Assembly (NCBI GenBank): GCA_013415865.1 | Contig: CP058896.1 | Location: 1,407,957 to 1,471,956, forward strand | DNA length: 64,000 nucleotides | Source of the DNA: Methanomassiliicoccales archaeon | GTDB lineage: Archaea > Thermoplasmatota > Thermoplasmata > Methanomassiliicoccales > UBA472 | Reading direction: 5' to 3' | Shown: one piece after another, positions 1 to 8,556 of the stretch | Layout of the letters: the number at the start of each line of letters is the position of its first letter | Numbering within the stretch: the first letter of the stretch is position 1 | Made by a program: the position numbers and the translations under genes | Notes under the pieces: generated by a model | The model's database searches: none | What the model saw: only the letters and a program-made list of their open reading frames with translations | Told to the model about the DNA's origin: nothing

Positions 1-320
1 CGGCTGTACGCACGCTCATGACCGAAGAGCTGAACCGCATGGGCGCTGAGATGGCTCTCTCGGATATGGTAAAGAGCATCATAACAGGAGAGATGGCCAA
101 GAGGCTATCCACTGTCAGCAAGGTCATAGTGCCGATAAAGAGGGTGGAGATCCGCAAGACCGAGGTGCTCGAGATGGGCGTGGGCGGTCAGGACACCCCC
201 ATCGTCTCGCAGGTCGAGGAGGTCACCGAGGAGACCGTCGAGGCAACAGAGCCTTCTACCGAGGCGACCGCGACAGAGTCAGAGGTCATCGAGGAACCAT
301 CCGAAGAGAAGGAGCAGTGA
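1..320 (+). CDS. rps3ae: 30S ribosomal protein eS1 (S3Ae), C-terminal part
   Basis: This is the C-terminal end of ribosomal protein eS1 (S3Ae), a small-subunit protein found in archaea and eukaryotes. The reading frame is already open at the first base (codons begin at base 3), so the gene is truncated by the window edge. The family end motif 'VIVPIKRVEIRKTEVLEMG' is visible. After it comes an acidic tail of about 40 residues rich in Glu, Thr and Ser, longer than the usual short acidic end. A tRNA-Met gene begins 12 bases after the stop. The identity is firm; the meaning of the tail is unknown. Confidence 0.88.
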   Translation, partial: AVRTLMTEELNRMGAEMALSDMVKSIITGEMAKRLSTVSKVIVPIKRVEIRKTEVLEMGVGGQDTPIVSQVEEVTEETVEATEPSTEATATESEVIEEPSEEKEQ

Positions 321-332
321 ACGATAAACAGT

Positions 333-442
333 GCCGGGGTGGCTCAGCCTGGTGGAGCGTCGGACTCATAGGGAGTTAAGAGACACCACACCCTCGCTCC
401 GAGGAAATCCGAAGGTCATGGGTTCAAAGCCCATCCCCGGCA
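333..442 (+). tRNA. tRNA-Met (CAT), elongator type, with a 36-nt intron
   Basis: The sequence folds as a full cloverleaf: acceptor GCCGGGG/CCCCGGC, D stem GCTC/GAGC, anticodon stem TCGGA/TCCGA, T stem ATGGG/CCCAT and discriminator A. The anticodon loop becomes CTCATAA when an intron is removed at the canonical site after position 37, at about 371-406. The acceptor matches archaeal elongator tRNA-Met rather than the initiator. The bulge-helix-bulge is relaxed: CTC/GAG gives only three central pairs, with 4-base bulges, so the exact cut sites could shift by a base. A complete 3' CCA is not encoded (ACCT). Confidence 0.88.
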
Positions 443-547
443 CCTACCTTTGATCTCTTTTCTAGGCCTATTTGCCCTAGTACAATGCTCTGTATCTATG
501 GTCAGTTTCAAGTACTGATCGCATCAATGCACTGAAAAGGTGCACAG

Positions 548-1744
548 TTGAGACTTATAATATATACTGGCAAGGGCGGCGTTGGCAAGACCTCGATATC
601 GGCCGCAACCGCCATCAAGTGTGCGAGGATGGGATATAAGACCATAGCGGTCAGCACAGATTCCGCTCACTCCCTCGCAGATTCGCTTGACATCGAGCTC
701 TCGGGCGAGGTGAAGAGGGTCGAGAAGAACCTATACGCGATCGAGATCGACGTCCTGCATGAGATGGAGACAAGATGGAAGGAACTGGGAAAGTACTTCT
801 CGGATTTCATGGAATCCCAAGGGCTGGACCCGATCAACGCCAAGGAGATGGCGGTGTGGCCTGGGATGGAGCTTATGTCCGCTCTTTTCTATGTCGAGGA
901 GTTCTACAAGACCAAAGAGTATGATGTTGTCGTGATGGACACCGCCCCGACGGCCGACACCCTCAGGCTCCTTAGCTTCCCGGAGGTGTCTGACTACTAT
1001 TTCGAGAAGGTCTATCGGATATTCAAGAACCTCATAAAGCTGGCACGTGCGACCGTCGGGAAGTTCATGAACGCGCCCCTCCCTTCGAACGCCTTCTTGG
1101 AGGACATAGAGAGCATAAGGGACAGGATGAAGCTTGTCAGGGACATCCTCCAGGACCCAGAGATAACATCCATCCGCCTGGTTCTGAACCCCGAAAAGAT
1201 GGTGATAAATGAGACGAAAAGGGCCTTTACCTACCTTTCGCTCTATAACCTGACCGTCGAGGCCATCGTGATCAACAGGCTCCTTCCTGAGGACAGCTAT
1301 GATCAATATCCAAGGGAAAAGGTCGAGGAGCAAGAGAAGTACATGGAATTGATCCAAGAGTCCTTCGGTCCTGTCAAGCAGCTGAGGTCGTACCTTTTCA
1401 AGACGGAGGTCGTCGGAAGGGATGCATTGAAGATACTAGGGGACAACATATTCGGCAAGGAGGACCCTTCGCAGATCTATTCGACGGAGAAATCCATGCT
1501 CATATACAGGGAGAATGGTATGGATATAATATCGCTCAAGCTCCCCTACACCGAGAAGCCCGAGGTAGAGTTATATAAATCGAACGATGTGTTGATAGTA
1601 AAGGTAGGATGGTACAAACGCTCGGTCGTCCTCCCTTACGCATTGGTAAGGAAGAACACAACAAGAGCGGAGTTCAAGGACGGGCGTCTGCTCGTCTATT
1701 TTGAGGAGGAGGAAAAGGATGCCGAGGAGCAGAAAGAAGTCTGA
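548..1744 (+). CDS. Get3/ArsA-family ATPase with C-terminal Hsp20-like domain
   Basis: This is a cytosolic P-loop ATPase of the Get3/ArsA family, whose members target tail-anchored membrane proteins or power arsenite export. The deviant Walker A 'GKGGVGKT' is at residues 8-15, and the family segment 'DTAPTADTLRLL' is near residue 131. Residues about 326-385 look like the small Hsp20-like beta-sandwich found at the end of some archaeal ArsA homologues. The start is TTG at 548, supported by a GGTG ribosome site just upstream and by the P-loop position. No arsenic genes are nearby, so a Get3-like chaperone role is more likely than arsenite transport. The next gene overlaps its 3' end. Confidence 0.85.
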   Translation: MRLIIYTGKGGVGKTSISAATAIKCARMGYKTIAVSTDSAHSLADSLDIELSGEVKRVEKNLYAIEIDVLHEMETRWKELGKYFSDFMESQGLDPINAKEMAVWPGMELMSALFYVEEFYKTKEYDVVVMDTAPTADTLRLLSFPEVSDYYFEKVYRIFKNLIKLARATVGKFMNAPLPSNAFLEDIESIRDRMKLVRDILQDPEITSIRLVLNPEKMVINETKRAFTYLSLYNLTVEAIVINRLLPEDSYDQYPREKVEEQEKYMELIQESFGPVKQLRSYLFKTEVVGRDALKILGDNIFGKEDPSQIYSTEKSMLIYRENGMDIISLKLPYTEKPEVELYKSNDVLIVKVGWYKRSVVLPYALVRKNTTRAEFKDGRLLVYFEEEEKDAEEQKEV

Positions 1745-2051
1745 GGGGCCTATGGAAGAGGAGGGGCCGCAGGTCGAAGAGGATGAGGGGACTGTTATGG
1801 ACAGTTTCATCAACGCAGAATCCTCGCAGCACCTCCTGAAATCGGGATTGGAGTTCGTCCAGGCGGTCGAGAAGGCGATACCAAAGCGATCGGTGCCCAA
1901 GGAGGTCAAAGTCCACATTCACAACATCGAGAAGGAGGTCCTTCTCATGGGGCGTGCCCTGATCGATTGGAAGATCAAGGAGATCGAAAGGAGGACCACC
2001 TCTAAGGGTAAAACGAAAGAGCCGAAGATGAAGAAGATCGAGCTCCAGTAA
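1719..2051 (+). CDS. Small charged protein of unknown function
   Basis: I do not recognise a family. The ORF overlaps the end of the Get3-like gene by 26 bases in another frame, and the chosen ATG has a purine-rich GAGGAGGAGGAAAAGG upstream, so translational coupling is likely. The product is about 110 residues. It has a basic start, then an acidic stretch, then a predicted helical middle ('LLKSGLEFVQAVEKAIPKRSVPKEVKVHIHNIEKEVLLMGRALIDWK' in two parts around residues 35-80), and a Lys-rich end. There is no membrane segment. Coupling to the Get3-like ATPase suggests a partner or co-regulated protein, which is inference only. Confidence 0.6.
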   Translation: MPRSRKKSEGPMEEEGPQVEEDEGTVMDSFINAESSQHLLKSGLEFVQAVEKAIPKRSVPKEVKVHIHNIEKEVLLMGRALIDWKIKEIERRTTSKGKTKEPKMKKIELQ

Positions 2052-2076
2052 GGGCCTTAAAAGGCTGGTGGTCGGG

Positions 2077-2640
2077 TCACTCCGAGCCCCGGTCCTCAGC
2101 GCATTCAGGGCATATCAGGTCGCCCTCCATCAACCTCAACTGTTGCGAGTAACCACCACATATCTCGCAATAGCCGGAGGTCGTACCGCCCTCTACCATG
2201 GACCTACCACCTGTCATTATCCTTGACCATTCCCTCGTCACATCGATCAACGCCGGCGACAGCCTCAGTATGTCATTTTCTGTCAGCATGCCTACCAGTC
2301 TACCTTCAGTTGTTACAGGTAGCCGCCTCACCTTCCATTTGGACATCAGCTTTGCCGCCTCTGTGACCTTCGTCTCCGGGCCGATCGTTCGCAACGGGGC
2401 CGACATAACTTCTCTTACAAGGACCTTTGAAGGGTCTCTCCCCTCCGCCACGATCTTGTTCACGAAGTCACGTTCGGTCAATATTCCTATCGGGGCGTCC
2501 TTATCCACAATGACCAGGCTGCCGACACGGGACGCGCTCATCACCTTGGCCGCCTGCTGAACGGTCATATCCGGCGCACCAGTGCGAGGTCTTTTGCTCA
2601 TGATCTCCTCGACAAGTATCTCCCTGACGTCGTTCTTCAT
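2077..2640 (-). CDS. CBS-domain pair protein with C-terminal zinc ribbon
   Basis: Two CBS domains fill residues about 12-130 (motifs 'MTVQQAAKVMSASRVGSLVIVD' in part, and 'TKVTEAAKLMSKWKVRRLPV'). A small zinc ribbon follows, with CEIC at about residue 157 and CPEC near the end. CBS pairs bind adenine nucleotides such as AMP, ATP or S-adenosylmethionine and act as energy sensors. The zinc ribbon could bind nucleic acid or a partner protein. The gene is single and divergent from the AMMECR1 gene. A TATA-like TTTATCG lies about 25 bases before the start, which suggests a leaderless mRNA. The regulated target is unknown. Confidence 0.8.
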   Translation of the reverse strand: MKNDVREILVEEIMSKRPRTGAPDMTVQQAAKVMSASRVGSLVIVDKDAPIGILTERDFVNKIVAEGRDPSKVLVREVMSAPLRTIGPETKVTEAAKLMSKWKVRRLPVTTEGRLVGMLTENDILRLSPALIDVTREWSRIMTGGRSMVEGGTTSGYCEICGGYSQQLRLMEGDLICPECAEDRGSE

Positions 2641-2764
2641 GATTGACTATTGTATCCCATCGACGATAAACATATTCCACGAGGTTCGGTCGTGCCCCAT
2701 CGGAAAATGCCCATGTTCCTCCATAAGTGATAAATCCCACCAGGAAAATTGGATACAGATAAGA

Positions 2765-3358
2765 ATGAACGACATCGAGGGACAGACCGCGGTAAGGTTG
2801 GCTAGGCAGGCCGTCGAGGCCGAGGTCACCGGTGGTGCCGGAGGGGACGTTTTCCTTCCAAGCAGCTTCCAGGAAAAGCGAGGCGTCTTCGTGACCCTTG
2901 AGAAATATCCTGAGATGGACCTTCGTGGCTGCATTGGCTATCCAGAACCCATATATCCTTTGGGCGCGGCGATCATGAGGGCGGCCGAGGCCGCATGCCA
3001 CGACCCAAGGTTCCCATCGTTGAAGAAGCACGAGCTTACGGAGATCGTCGTAGAGGTATCGATATTGACACCGCCCGAGGAGATAAAGGTCAAAGACAGG
3101 AAGCAGCTGCCTGAGATCGTAAGGGTGGGCATCGATGGTCTGATAATGGAGAGAGGTCCCTTCAGAGGTCTGTTGCTGCCCCAGGTGCCGGTCGAATGGA
3201 AATGGGACGCGACCACTTTTCTTGAGCAGACGTGCATAAAGGCAGGCCTGACCCCCGACAGGTGGCTCGACCCCGGTTGCCGCGTCTATAGATTCCAGGC
3301 GGAGATCTTCGCAGAAGAGGCCCCGAAGGGAAGGATCTCCCGTAAGGAGCTGAAGTGA
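2765..3358 (+). CDS. AMMECR1-domain protein
   Basis: The product of about 197 residues carries the AMMECR1 signature 'LRGCIGYPEP' (residues about 57-66) and the following 'RAAEAACHDPRFPSL' segment. The family is conserved from archaea to human, and its biochemical role is still unsettled. I chose ATG 2765 because the domain begins right after it and a TATA-like GATAAATC sits some 30-40 bases upstream. An upstream extension of the frame looks non-coding. The stop codon overlaps the start of pyrC, so the two genes are probably cotranscribed. Confidence 0.82.
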   Translation: MNDIEGQTAVRLARQAVEAEVTGGAGGDVFLPSSFQEKRGVFVTLEKYPEMDLRGCIGYPEPIYPLGAAIMRAAEAACHDPRFPSLKKHELTEIVVEVSILTPPEEIKVKDRKQLPEIVRVGIDGLIMERGPFRGLLLPQVPVEWKWDATTFLEQTCIKAGLTPDRWLDPGCRVYRFQAEIFAEEAPKGRISRKELK

Positions 3359-4638
3359 TGGACATAGTGTTGGAAGGGCGTGCCTGGTTCAAAGGCCGTC
3401 TTGAGCAATGCTGCATAGGCATCGAGGATGGAAAGGTCGCGGCAGTGAAAAGGAGCCTCGATGGTGATAGGAAATATCATTACGGGGACATGGTCATCCT
3501 GCCAGGGGCCATAGACGCACACGTTCACTTCAGGGAACCTGGGTTCACTGACAAGGAGGACTTTTCAACCGGCTCGATTTCGGCCGCCTTCGGGGGCGTC
3601 ACATGCGCCTTCGACATGCCGAACACCAGGCCCGCAACGGTGACCCTTGATGTTCTCAGGGAGAAGAGGTCCATGGCCAGCAGGAGATCGTGGATCGATT
3701 TCGGCCTCTTCGCCGGGGTCACGCCCAACAATGATATGGGGTCCATGGCAAAGGAGGCGATAGGCTACAAGATGTTCATGGGCTCTTCCACCCAGAGCAT
3801 ATTGGTGACCAAGGACGAGGACATCAAAAGGGCGCTCGAGGTGGCAAAGGAAAAAGGAAAGGTGCTCAGTGTACATGCGGAAGAGGAGCACATGATCAAG
3901 AAGGACCTCGCCACATCATTGGCGGACCACGCGGTCAACAGGCCTTCGAAGGCGGAGGCATCGGCGATCGAGAGGCTAGCCAGGCTCAATGAACAGACAA
4001 GGGTCAACATATGCCATGTGTCGAGCGTGGAAGGCATGATGGCATTGAAGGGCAGGGCGTTCATCAAAGAGGTCGCCCCGCATCATGCCCTTCTCGACCT
4101 GGACTTTAAACTTGGGGCGAAGGGAAAGGTCAACCCTCCTTTGAGGCAAGGGACGGACCGCGATGCCGTCCTCGCCGCTTTCCAGCAGGGAAGGTTCGAT
4201 ATCTTGGCCTCTGACCATGCCCCTCACTCGCTGGAGGACAAGGCCCAGGAGTTCAATTCCGCACCGTCCGGGGTACCGGGGGTGGAGACGATGGTCCCGA
4301 TCATGCTATCGTTGGTGAAGAAAGGGAAGTTGGACATGTCCGTTCTGGTGAAATGTGCGGCCCATAACCCGGGGGACATATTCGGTCTGAAAAAAGGAAG
4401 GATCGAACCTGGGTATGACGCGGACCTGATGGTGATCGACCCTGGAAGGACCACCAGGATCAGAGGAGAGGACCTGCACAGCAAATGCGGTTGGACCCCT
4501 TTTGAGAAATGGGATGCGATCTTCCCGGTCTCGGTGTTCCTGAGGGGCGAGGAGTTAATAAGGGATGGGAACATCGTGGGCGAAAGGAAAGGAAGGGACG
4601 TCATTGCCTCTCAACAGCTATCAGGTCGATCTCAGTGA
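3355..4638 (+). CDS. pyrC: Dihydroorotase
   Basis: This enzyme interconverts N-carbamoyl-L-aspartate and dihydroorotate, the third step of pyrimidine synthesis. Metal ligands of the amidohydrolase fold are visible: 'DAHVHFREPG' (HxH), the Lys of 'GYKMFMGSS' that is carboxylated in this family, 'CHVSS', and the catalytic Asp in 'SDHAPH'. At 427 residues it has normal length for class I dihydroorotase. The start is GTG 3355 inside the AMMECR1 stop, or the ATG three bases later. The following gene begins inside its last codons, so the two are likely in one operon. Confidence 0.93.
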   Translation: MMDIVLEGRAWFKGRLEQCCIGIEDGKVAAVKRSLDGDRKYHYGDMVILPGAIDAHVHFREPGFTDKEDFSTGSISAAFGGVTCAFDMPNTRPATVTLDVLREKRSMASRRSWIDFGLFAGVTPNNDMGSMAKEAIGYKMFMGSSTQSILVTKDEDIKRALEVAKEKGKVLSVHAEEEHMIKKDLATSLADHAVNRPSKAEASAIERLARLNEQTRVNICHVSSVEGMMALKGRAFIKEVAPHHALLDLDFKLGAKGKVNPPLRQGTDRDAVLAAFQQGRFDILASDHAPHSLEDKAQEFNSAPSGVPGVETMVPIMLSLVKKGKLDMSVLVKCAAHNPGDIFGLKKGRIEPGYDADLMVIDPGRTTRIRGEDLHSKCGWTPFEKWDAIFPVSVFLRGEELIRDGNIVGERKGRDVIASQQLSGRSQ

Positions 4639-5731
4639 GCTCGATGGTAAAAAGTTCTCATGCCTTGACGGATGCGGGCTCTGCTGCCTATGCCAGCCCG
4701 AGCTGTTAGAACAAGAGGTGACCTATTTCCGAAAACATCACTCAGACAGGCTGGTGGCGAAAAAACACCCTCATAAGCACTTCGCGCTGTCGTTGAAGAA
4801 GAAGGTCGGCTCCTGCTCCTTTCTCAACAACAGGCGCTGTGATATATACAACATGAGGCCGCACTATTGCAGACAGTTCCCCTTCCACATCTATGTGGGC
4901 AACAGGGTCCAGGTCGAGCTTGACCTTTCCTGCAGAGGAGTTTGGGCCGATAAGGGGGAGGATTGCACCTCCATAGGTGCCAGGTTGATAGCTGATAATG
5001 ATCGCGCATTACGCTCGACCTTCGAACAGGCCGATGAGGTCCACAGGCAGTTCTTCAAGAACTGCCTGGACATGGAGTGTGACTGCAGGCCCACTGAGCT
5101 AAGGTCCGCCTTTGCCAAGATAGTGAGCAACATGTCGGACCTATCGTTCATATCCTCGCTGCTCGAGGCGTCGGCCGAAGAGGAAAAGGTAGAGATCGGT
5201 GCTCTGAGGTACATGCCCCTCGATGGAACAAGGATGAGAGAGCTGAACGAGGCGGCCACCGAGGCCGCGAGGGACTCCTTGGGCTCTGCAGACCCGTTCG
5301 ACGCTCCGATATACCTTGCGGAGGACCTCAGCTGGAACCTTTTCCGTTTCGAGGACGAGATGATAGAGAGATACATTCTCACCGATGAGGGCGACCTGGA
5401 CCACATCAGCAGCATAGACCCTTCCTCGATCGTCCTCAAAGGTGCGCTGCCCGATGGAAAAAAGGTACTTGAGGGATACATCGCTATGCTGAACAGAAGG
5501 GACAGCATTTTGGGCAATGCGTACTATCTCATGGACGAATACGCCTATGAGGATTATATGTCGAACATTTATACCGGTGTACTTGCCACCTCTGCCCTCG
5601 AGGTGCTCTGGAGGGCGTCCCTTATCTCCAACGTGTTCGGAACGGAGCTCGACGCAAGGGGAATAAGAGAGGGAATAATATACTACGACATGGACCGACT
5701 GGACGCGCCGACCATAGGCGCCTTCATCTGA
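4604..5731 (+). CDS. YkgJ-family cysteine-cluster protein (Fe/Zn chelate)
   Basis: The N-terminal region has the cysteine pattern 'CLDGCGLCCLC' and later 'CSFLNNRRCDIY...HYCRQFP', typical of the YkgJ/UPF0153 family thought to bind iron or zinc. The remaining 250 or so residues are acidic and helical and match nothing I know. I prefer TTG 4604, with GGAAGGGA 5-10 bases upstream, over the more upstream ATG 4565, because the upstream peptide overlaps pyrC and lacks conserved features. Either start gives the same domain. The function is unknown, and there are no membrane segments. Confidence 0.7.
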   Translation: MPLNSYQVDLSELDGKKFSCLDGCGLCCLCQPELLEQEVTYFRKHHSDRLVAKKHPHKHFALSLKKKVGSCSFLNNRRCDIYNMRPHYCRQFPFHIYVGNRVQVELDLSCRGVWADKGEDCTSIGARLIADNDRALRSTFEQADEVHRQFFKNCLDMECDCRPTELRSAFAKIVSNMSDLSFISSLLEASAEEEKVEIGALRYMPLDGTRMRELNEAATEAARDSLGSADPFDAPIYLAEDLSWNLFRFEDEMIERYILTDEGDLDHISSIDPSSIVLKGALPDGKKVLEGYIAMLNRRDSILGNAYYLMDEYAYEDYMSNIYTGVLATSALEVLWRASLISNVFGTELDARGIREGIIYYDMDRLDAPTIGAFI

Positions 5732-5807
5732 TGCTTGGACAGAGTTTGAATGGCCATCATTTACAATAACCTTCAAATAGTGAAGGGTTCATCGGGAAAA
5801 ACGGTGC

Positions 5808-6029
5808 ATGAGCTTGCAGAAACCTCTGAACGTCCTCAACCAGGCGATCAATAAGCAGGTCATGGTGGAGCTGAAGGGAAACCGCGAGTACCGCGGCGTT
5901 CTGGATGGCTACGACCCGCACATGAACCTCGTACTTAAGAACGCCGAGGAGCTCATCAAAGGGGAGGTCGTCAGGAAGCTCAACATCACGATCGTCCGCG
6001 GGGACAATGTCATCTTCATTTCACCATAA
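5808..6029 (+). CDS. LSm (Sm-like) RNA-binding protein
   Basis: This 73-residue protein has both Sm motifs: Sm1 from '[27 protein letters not shown]' (given in part, residues 9-35) and Sm2 '[10 protein letters not shown]' near the end. Archaeal Sm proteins form heptameric rings that bind U-rich RNA. It lies 13 bases upstream of the eL37 gene and then purF, an arrangement also found in other euryarchaea. The start is the ATG immediately before the Sm fold. Confidence 0.93.
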   Translation: MSLQKPLNVLNQAINKQVMVELKGNREYRGVLDGYDPHMNLVLKNAEELIKGEVVRKLNITIVRGDNVIFISP

Positions 6030-6042
6030 GGAGTTGTAATCA

Positions 6043-6210
6043 ATGACGAAGGGAACGGCAGCGCACGGAAAGATGGGCGACAGGAAGACTCACATCCCTT
6101 GCCGCAGGTGCGGCAGGCGTGCCTACAACGTCAGGTCCTCCGTTTGCGCTTCATGCGGATACGGGAAGACCACCAAGATCAGGCACTATAACTGGGCAAA
6201 GACGCACTGA
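6043..6210 (+). CDS. rpl37e: 50S ribosomal protein eL37
   Basis: This small, basic 55-residue protein starts MTKGTAAHGK and has a four-cysteine zinc finger ('CRRCG' at residues 20-24 and 'CASCG' at 35-39). It matches eL37 in length, charge and finger spacing. It follows the LSm gene by 13 bases with an AAGGAG ribosome site, and purF starts 16 bases after its stop, so LSm-eL37-purF are probably one operon. Confidence 0.92.
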   Translation: MTKGTAAHGKMGDRKTHIPCRRCGRRAYNVRSSVCASCGYGKTTKIRHYNWAKTH

Positions 6211-6226
6211 GCCCGAGGTTCACATA

Positions 6227-7633
6227 ATGCAGGACGCGCCGAAACACTTCTGCGGGGTTGTCGGGTTCGCATTGTCCTGTGACGCCGTCCCCCACTTGAA
6301 AAAAGGACTTAGGGTCATTCAGCACAGAGGTCAGGAGGCCGCAGGCATAGCGGTCTCCAACGGCAGGTCGATCCGATATCTGAGAGGGATGGGCCTTGTC
6401 CATGAGGTGCTATCGGGCCACAATTTCAACGCCCTGAGCGGGAACAAGGGCATAGGGCACGTCCGCTACAGCACGACCGGTTCAAGCTGTTCCGAGAACT
6501 GTCAGCCTATAACCGTGACCACGATGGCCGGTGACATCGCGCTTGCTCACAACGGCGACATAGTAAATGCAGACAAATTGAGACAGAGGCTCCAATCAGA
6601 GGGCTGGGCCTTCCTCACCACCACCGATTCTGAGATCATAGTGAGGATGATGGCCACAGAGCTCTCCATGAACCCAGACCCTGTCCGGGCCATCAAGAAT
6701 GTCATGAAGGTCATCGAGGGGGCCTATTCATTGACCATACTCGTCGGCGACAGGGTGTTCGGTGTAAGGGACCCTCTGGGCTTCAGACCGTTATGCATAG
6801 GAAGGTTCCCGGAGGGATATGCGTTAGCGTCCGAGTCGGCGGTCTTCGATGTCATGGGCGGCGAGTTCGTAAGGGACGTCGCGCCGGGCGAGATCGTAGA
6901 GCTGACCCATACAGGTTTCACCTCGACCAAGACCCCGAGCCCTTCCCACAGGGCACATTGCATGTTCGAATGGGTGTACTTCGCGCGACCCGACTCCGTT
7001 CTTGATGGAAAGGAGGTGTACCGCGTGAGGAAGAACCTCGGCCACATACTCGCCAAGGAGCAGCCGGCCGATGCCGACGTGGTCGTGGCCGTCCCTGACT
7101 CAGGTCGCGCGCACGCCCTCGGGTTCTCTGAGACCTCGGGCATACCATATGAGGAAGGGTTCATGAAGAACCGATACATCGAAAGGACATTCATCATGCC
7201 GGAACAGACACAGAGGGACGAGGGGGTCCTTCTCAAGCTGAATCCGATCATCTCCACGATGAAGGGGAGGAGGGTAGTCATCGTGGACGACTCCATCGTG
7301 CGCGGAACGACGATGAGGAAGATAGTCCAGATGACAAGACGTGCCGGAGCGAAAGAGGTCCATGTCCGTATAGGATGTCCTCCGATAATAGCCCCATGCT
7401 ACTATGGCATCGACATGAAGACGAGGGAGCAGTTCGCTGCGATCAATCGCACTTTCGAGGACATAGCGAGGTTGATCACGGCGGACAGCGTTGGATACAC
7501 GTCCTTGAAAGGCCTCGTCCAGGCGTTAGAGGTAGATGAGAACGACCTTTGCCTTGCCTGTATAACCGGCGAGTATCCTACGAGCATCGCTGGTGAGAAG
7601 ATGAGGTTCCAAAAGAAGCTCGAGCTGTCCTAG
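6227..7633 (+). CDS. purF: Amidophosphoribosyltransferase
   Basis: PurF transfers the amide nitrogen of glutamine to PRPP, the first committed step of purine synthesis. The glutaminase nucleophile is the Cys of 'FCGVVGF', preceded by a short propeptide (MQDAPKHF) that would be cleaved. The PRPP loop is 'VVIVDDSIVRGTT'. Four cysteines (HCMFEW, IGCPPI and LCLACITGEYP) correspond to the [4Fe-4S] ligands of the Bacillus-type enzyme, so this is the oxygen-sensitive iron-sulfur form. The ATG at 6227 is the one that puts the propeptide in place. Confidence 0.95.
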   Translation: MQDAPKHFCGVVGFALSCDAVPHLKKGLRVIQHRGQEAAGIAVSNGRSIRYLRGMGLVHEVLSGHNFNALSGNKGIGHVRYSTTGSSCSENCQPITVTTMAGDIALAHNGDIVNADKLRQRLQSEGWAFLTTTDSEIIVRMMATELSMNPDPVRAIKNVMKVIEGAYSLTILVGDRVFGVRDPLGFRPLCIGRFPEGYALASESAVFDVMGGEFVRDVAPGEIVELTHTGFTSTKTPSPSHRAHCMFEWVYFARPDSVLDGKEVYRVRKNLGHILAKEQPADADVVVAVPDSGRAHALGFSETSGIPYEEGFMKNRYIERTFIMPEQTQRDEGVLLKLNPIISTMKGRRVVIVDDSIVRGTTMRKIVQMTRRAGAKEVHVRIGCPPIIAPCYYGIDMKTREQFAAINRTFEDIARLITADSVGYTSLKGLVQALEVDENDLCLACITGEYPTSIAGEKMRFQKKLELS

Positions 7634-7639
7634 GACCGC

Positions 7640-8347
7640 TCATTCTTCCTTTCTGCGGCCGTACGGGCAGATGTACAGGCACATCCCGCACACCTTCAAC
7701 ATGCCCTGGTTCTCCCTCTGTTTCAGATATCTGTCGCATTTGTAGGCATCGAACCTTGCCTCTCTTGGCTCACCATCGATGTACTCGCGTCCCGTGAAAG
7801 CACCGACCGGGCAGGCGTTGACACAGGCCGTGCACTCGCCGCATCTTGAGGCCATGGGTCTTCCGGAGGCCTTCAGGGGCGCATCTGTGAGGACCGTCGC
7901 CCATCGGACCCTCGGCCCTCTCTCTGGAGTAACAAGAAGACAACTCTTCCCTATCCATCCCAGCCCGGCAAGGTGTGCGGCCATCTTGTGTGACACTACG
8001 CCCCTGAGCTCTTTATCGTCCGCAACGGCCGAGGCGGCGACCGGCATGGCCCTATGTCCTGCCCTTTGGATCACCGTGGCGATCCTCGAGGCCAGAGCAT
8101 CCAATCGGTCATTTATGATATCATAGGCATGGGTCTGATAGGACACCGCCGCCCATTTATCATCCCTGGATGGGACAAGGTCGACGACATCGTCCATAAG
8201 AGATATGCCTATCGATATCGCAAAATCATATGGCGCAATGTCCAGACCGTAGCTTATCCTCTTTTCCTTGTGAGGCCTCAGGTCGGCTATACCGAAGAGG
8301 TCATATTCCCCTGATATTGACCTCTTTATCGCGCCCTCTAATGACAT
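7640..8347 (-). CDS. 4Fe-4S double-cluster protein, QueG-like
   Basis: The C-terminal third has the ferredoxin-like pattern 'CGECTACVNACPVGAF' and a second group 'CDRYL...CGMCLYICPYGRR', typical of the double [4Fe-4S] domain next to epoxyqueuosine-reductase-like proteins. The N-terminal part resembles the accompanying domain of archaeal relatives whose role is unknown. I place the start at the ATG beginning MSLEGAIKRS because a TATA-like CATATTAAATTA lies upstream of it. Two further in-frame ATGs upstream are possible. It is convergent with purF. Confidence 0.7.
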   Translation of the reverse strand: MSLEGAIKRSISGEYDLFGIADLRPHKEKRISYGLDIAPYDFAISIGISLMDDVVDLVPSRDDKWAAVSYQTHAYDIINDRLDALASRIATVIQRAGHRAMPVAASAVADDKELRGVVSHKMAAHLAGLGWIGKSCLLVTPERGPRVRWATVLTDAPLKASGRPMASRCGECTACVNACPVGAFTGREYIDGEPREARFDAYKCDRYLKQRENQGMLKVCGMCLYICPYGRRKEE

Positions 8348-8466
8348 AAACATGAAATCTGTAAAGTTGATGATAATGTTTGCCGATGTGGCCCCCAGTC
8401 CTAATTTAATATGCCAGGCTGAAGTAGGAAACATTTAATTATGACAATCATGTTGCCAATCCCACC

Positions 8467-8539
8467 GGGCAGGTAGATCAGTTGGAAGATCGCTACCTTG
8501 GCATGGTAGAGGCCGGGGGTTCAAATCCCCCCCTGTCCA
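8467..8539 (+). tRNA. tRNA-Ala (GGC)
   Basis: This is a complete intron-free cloverleaf. The acceptor GGGCAGG/CCTGTCC includes the G3:U70 pair that marks tRNA-Ala. The anticodon stem CTACC/GGTAG encloses TTGGCAT, and the T stem is CGGGG-type with loop TTCAAAT. The discriminator is A, and CCA is not fully encoded. An AT-rich TTTAATTATG lies about 30 bases upstream as a promoter. Confidence 0.93.
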
Positions 8540-8556
8540 CTTCTCCCTTACATTTC

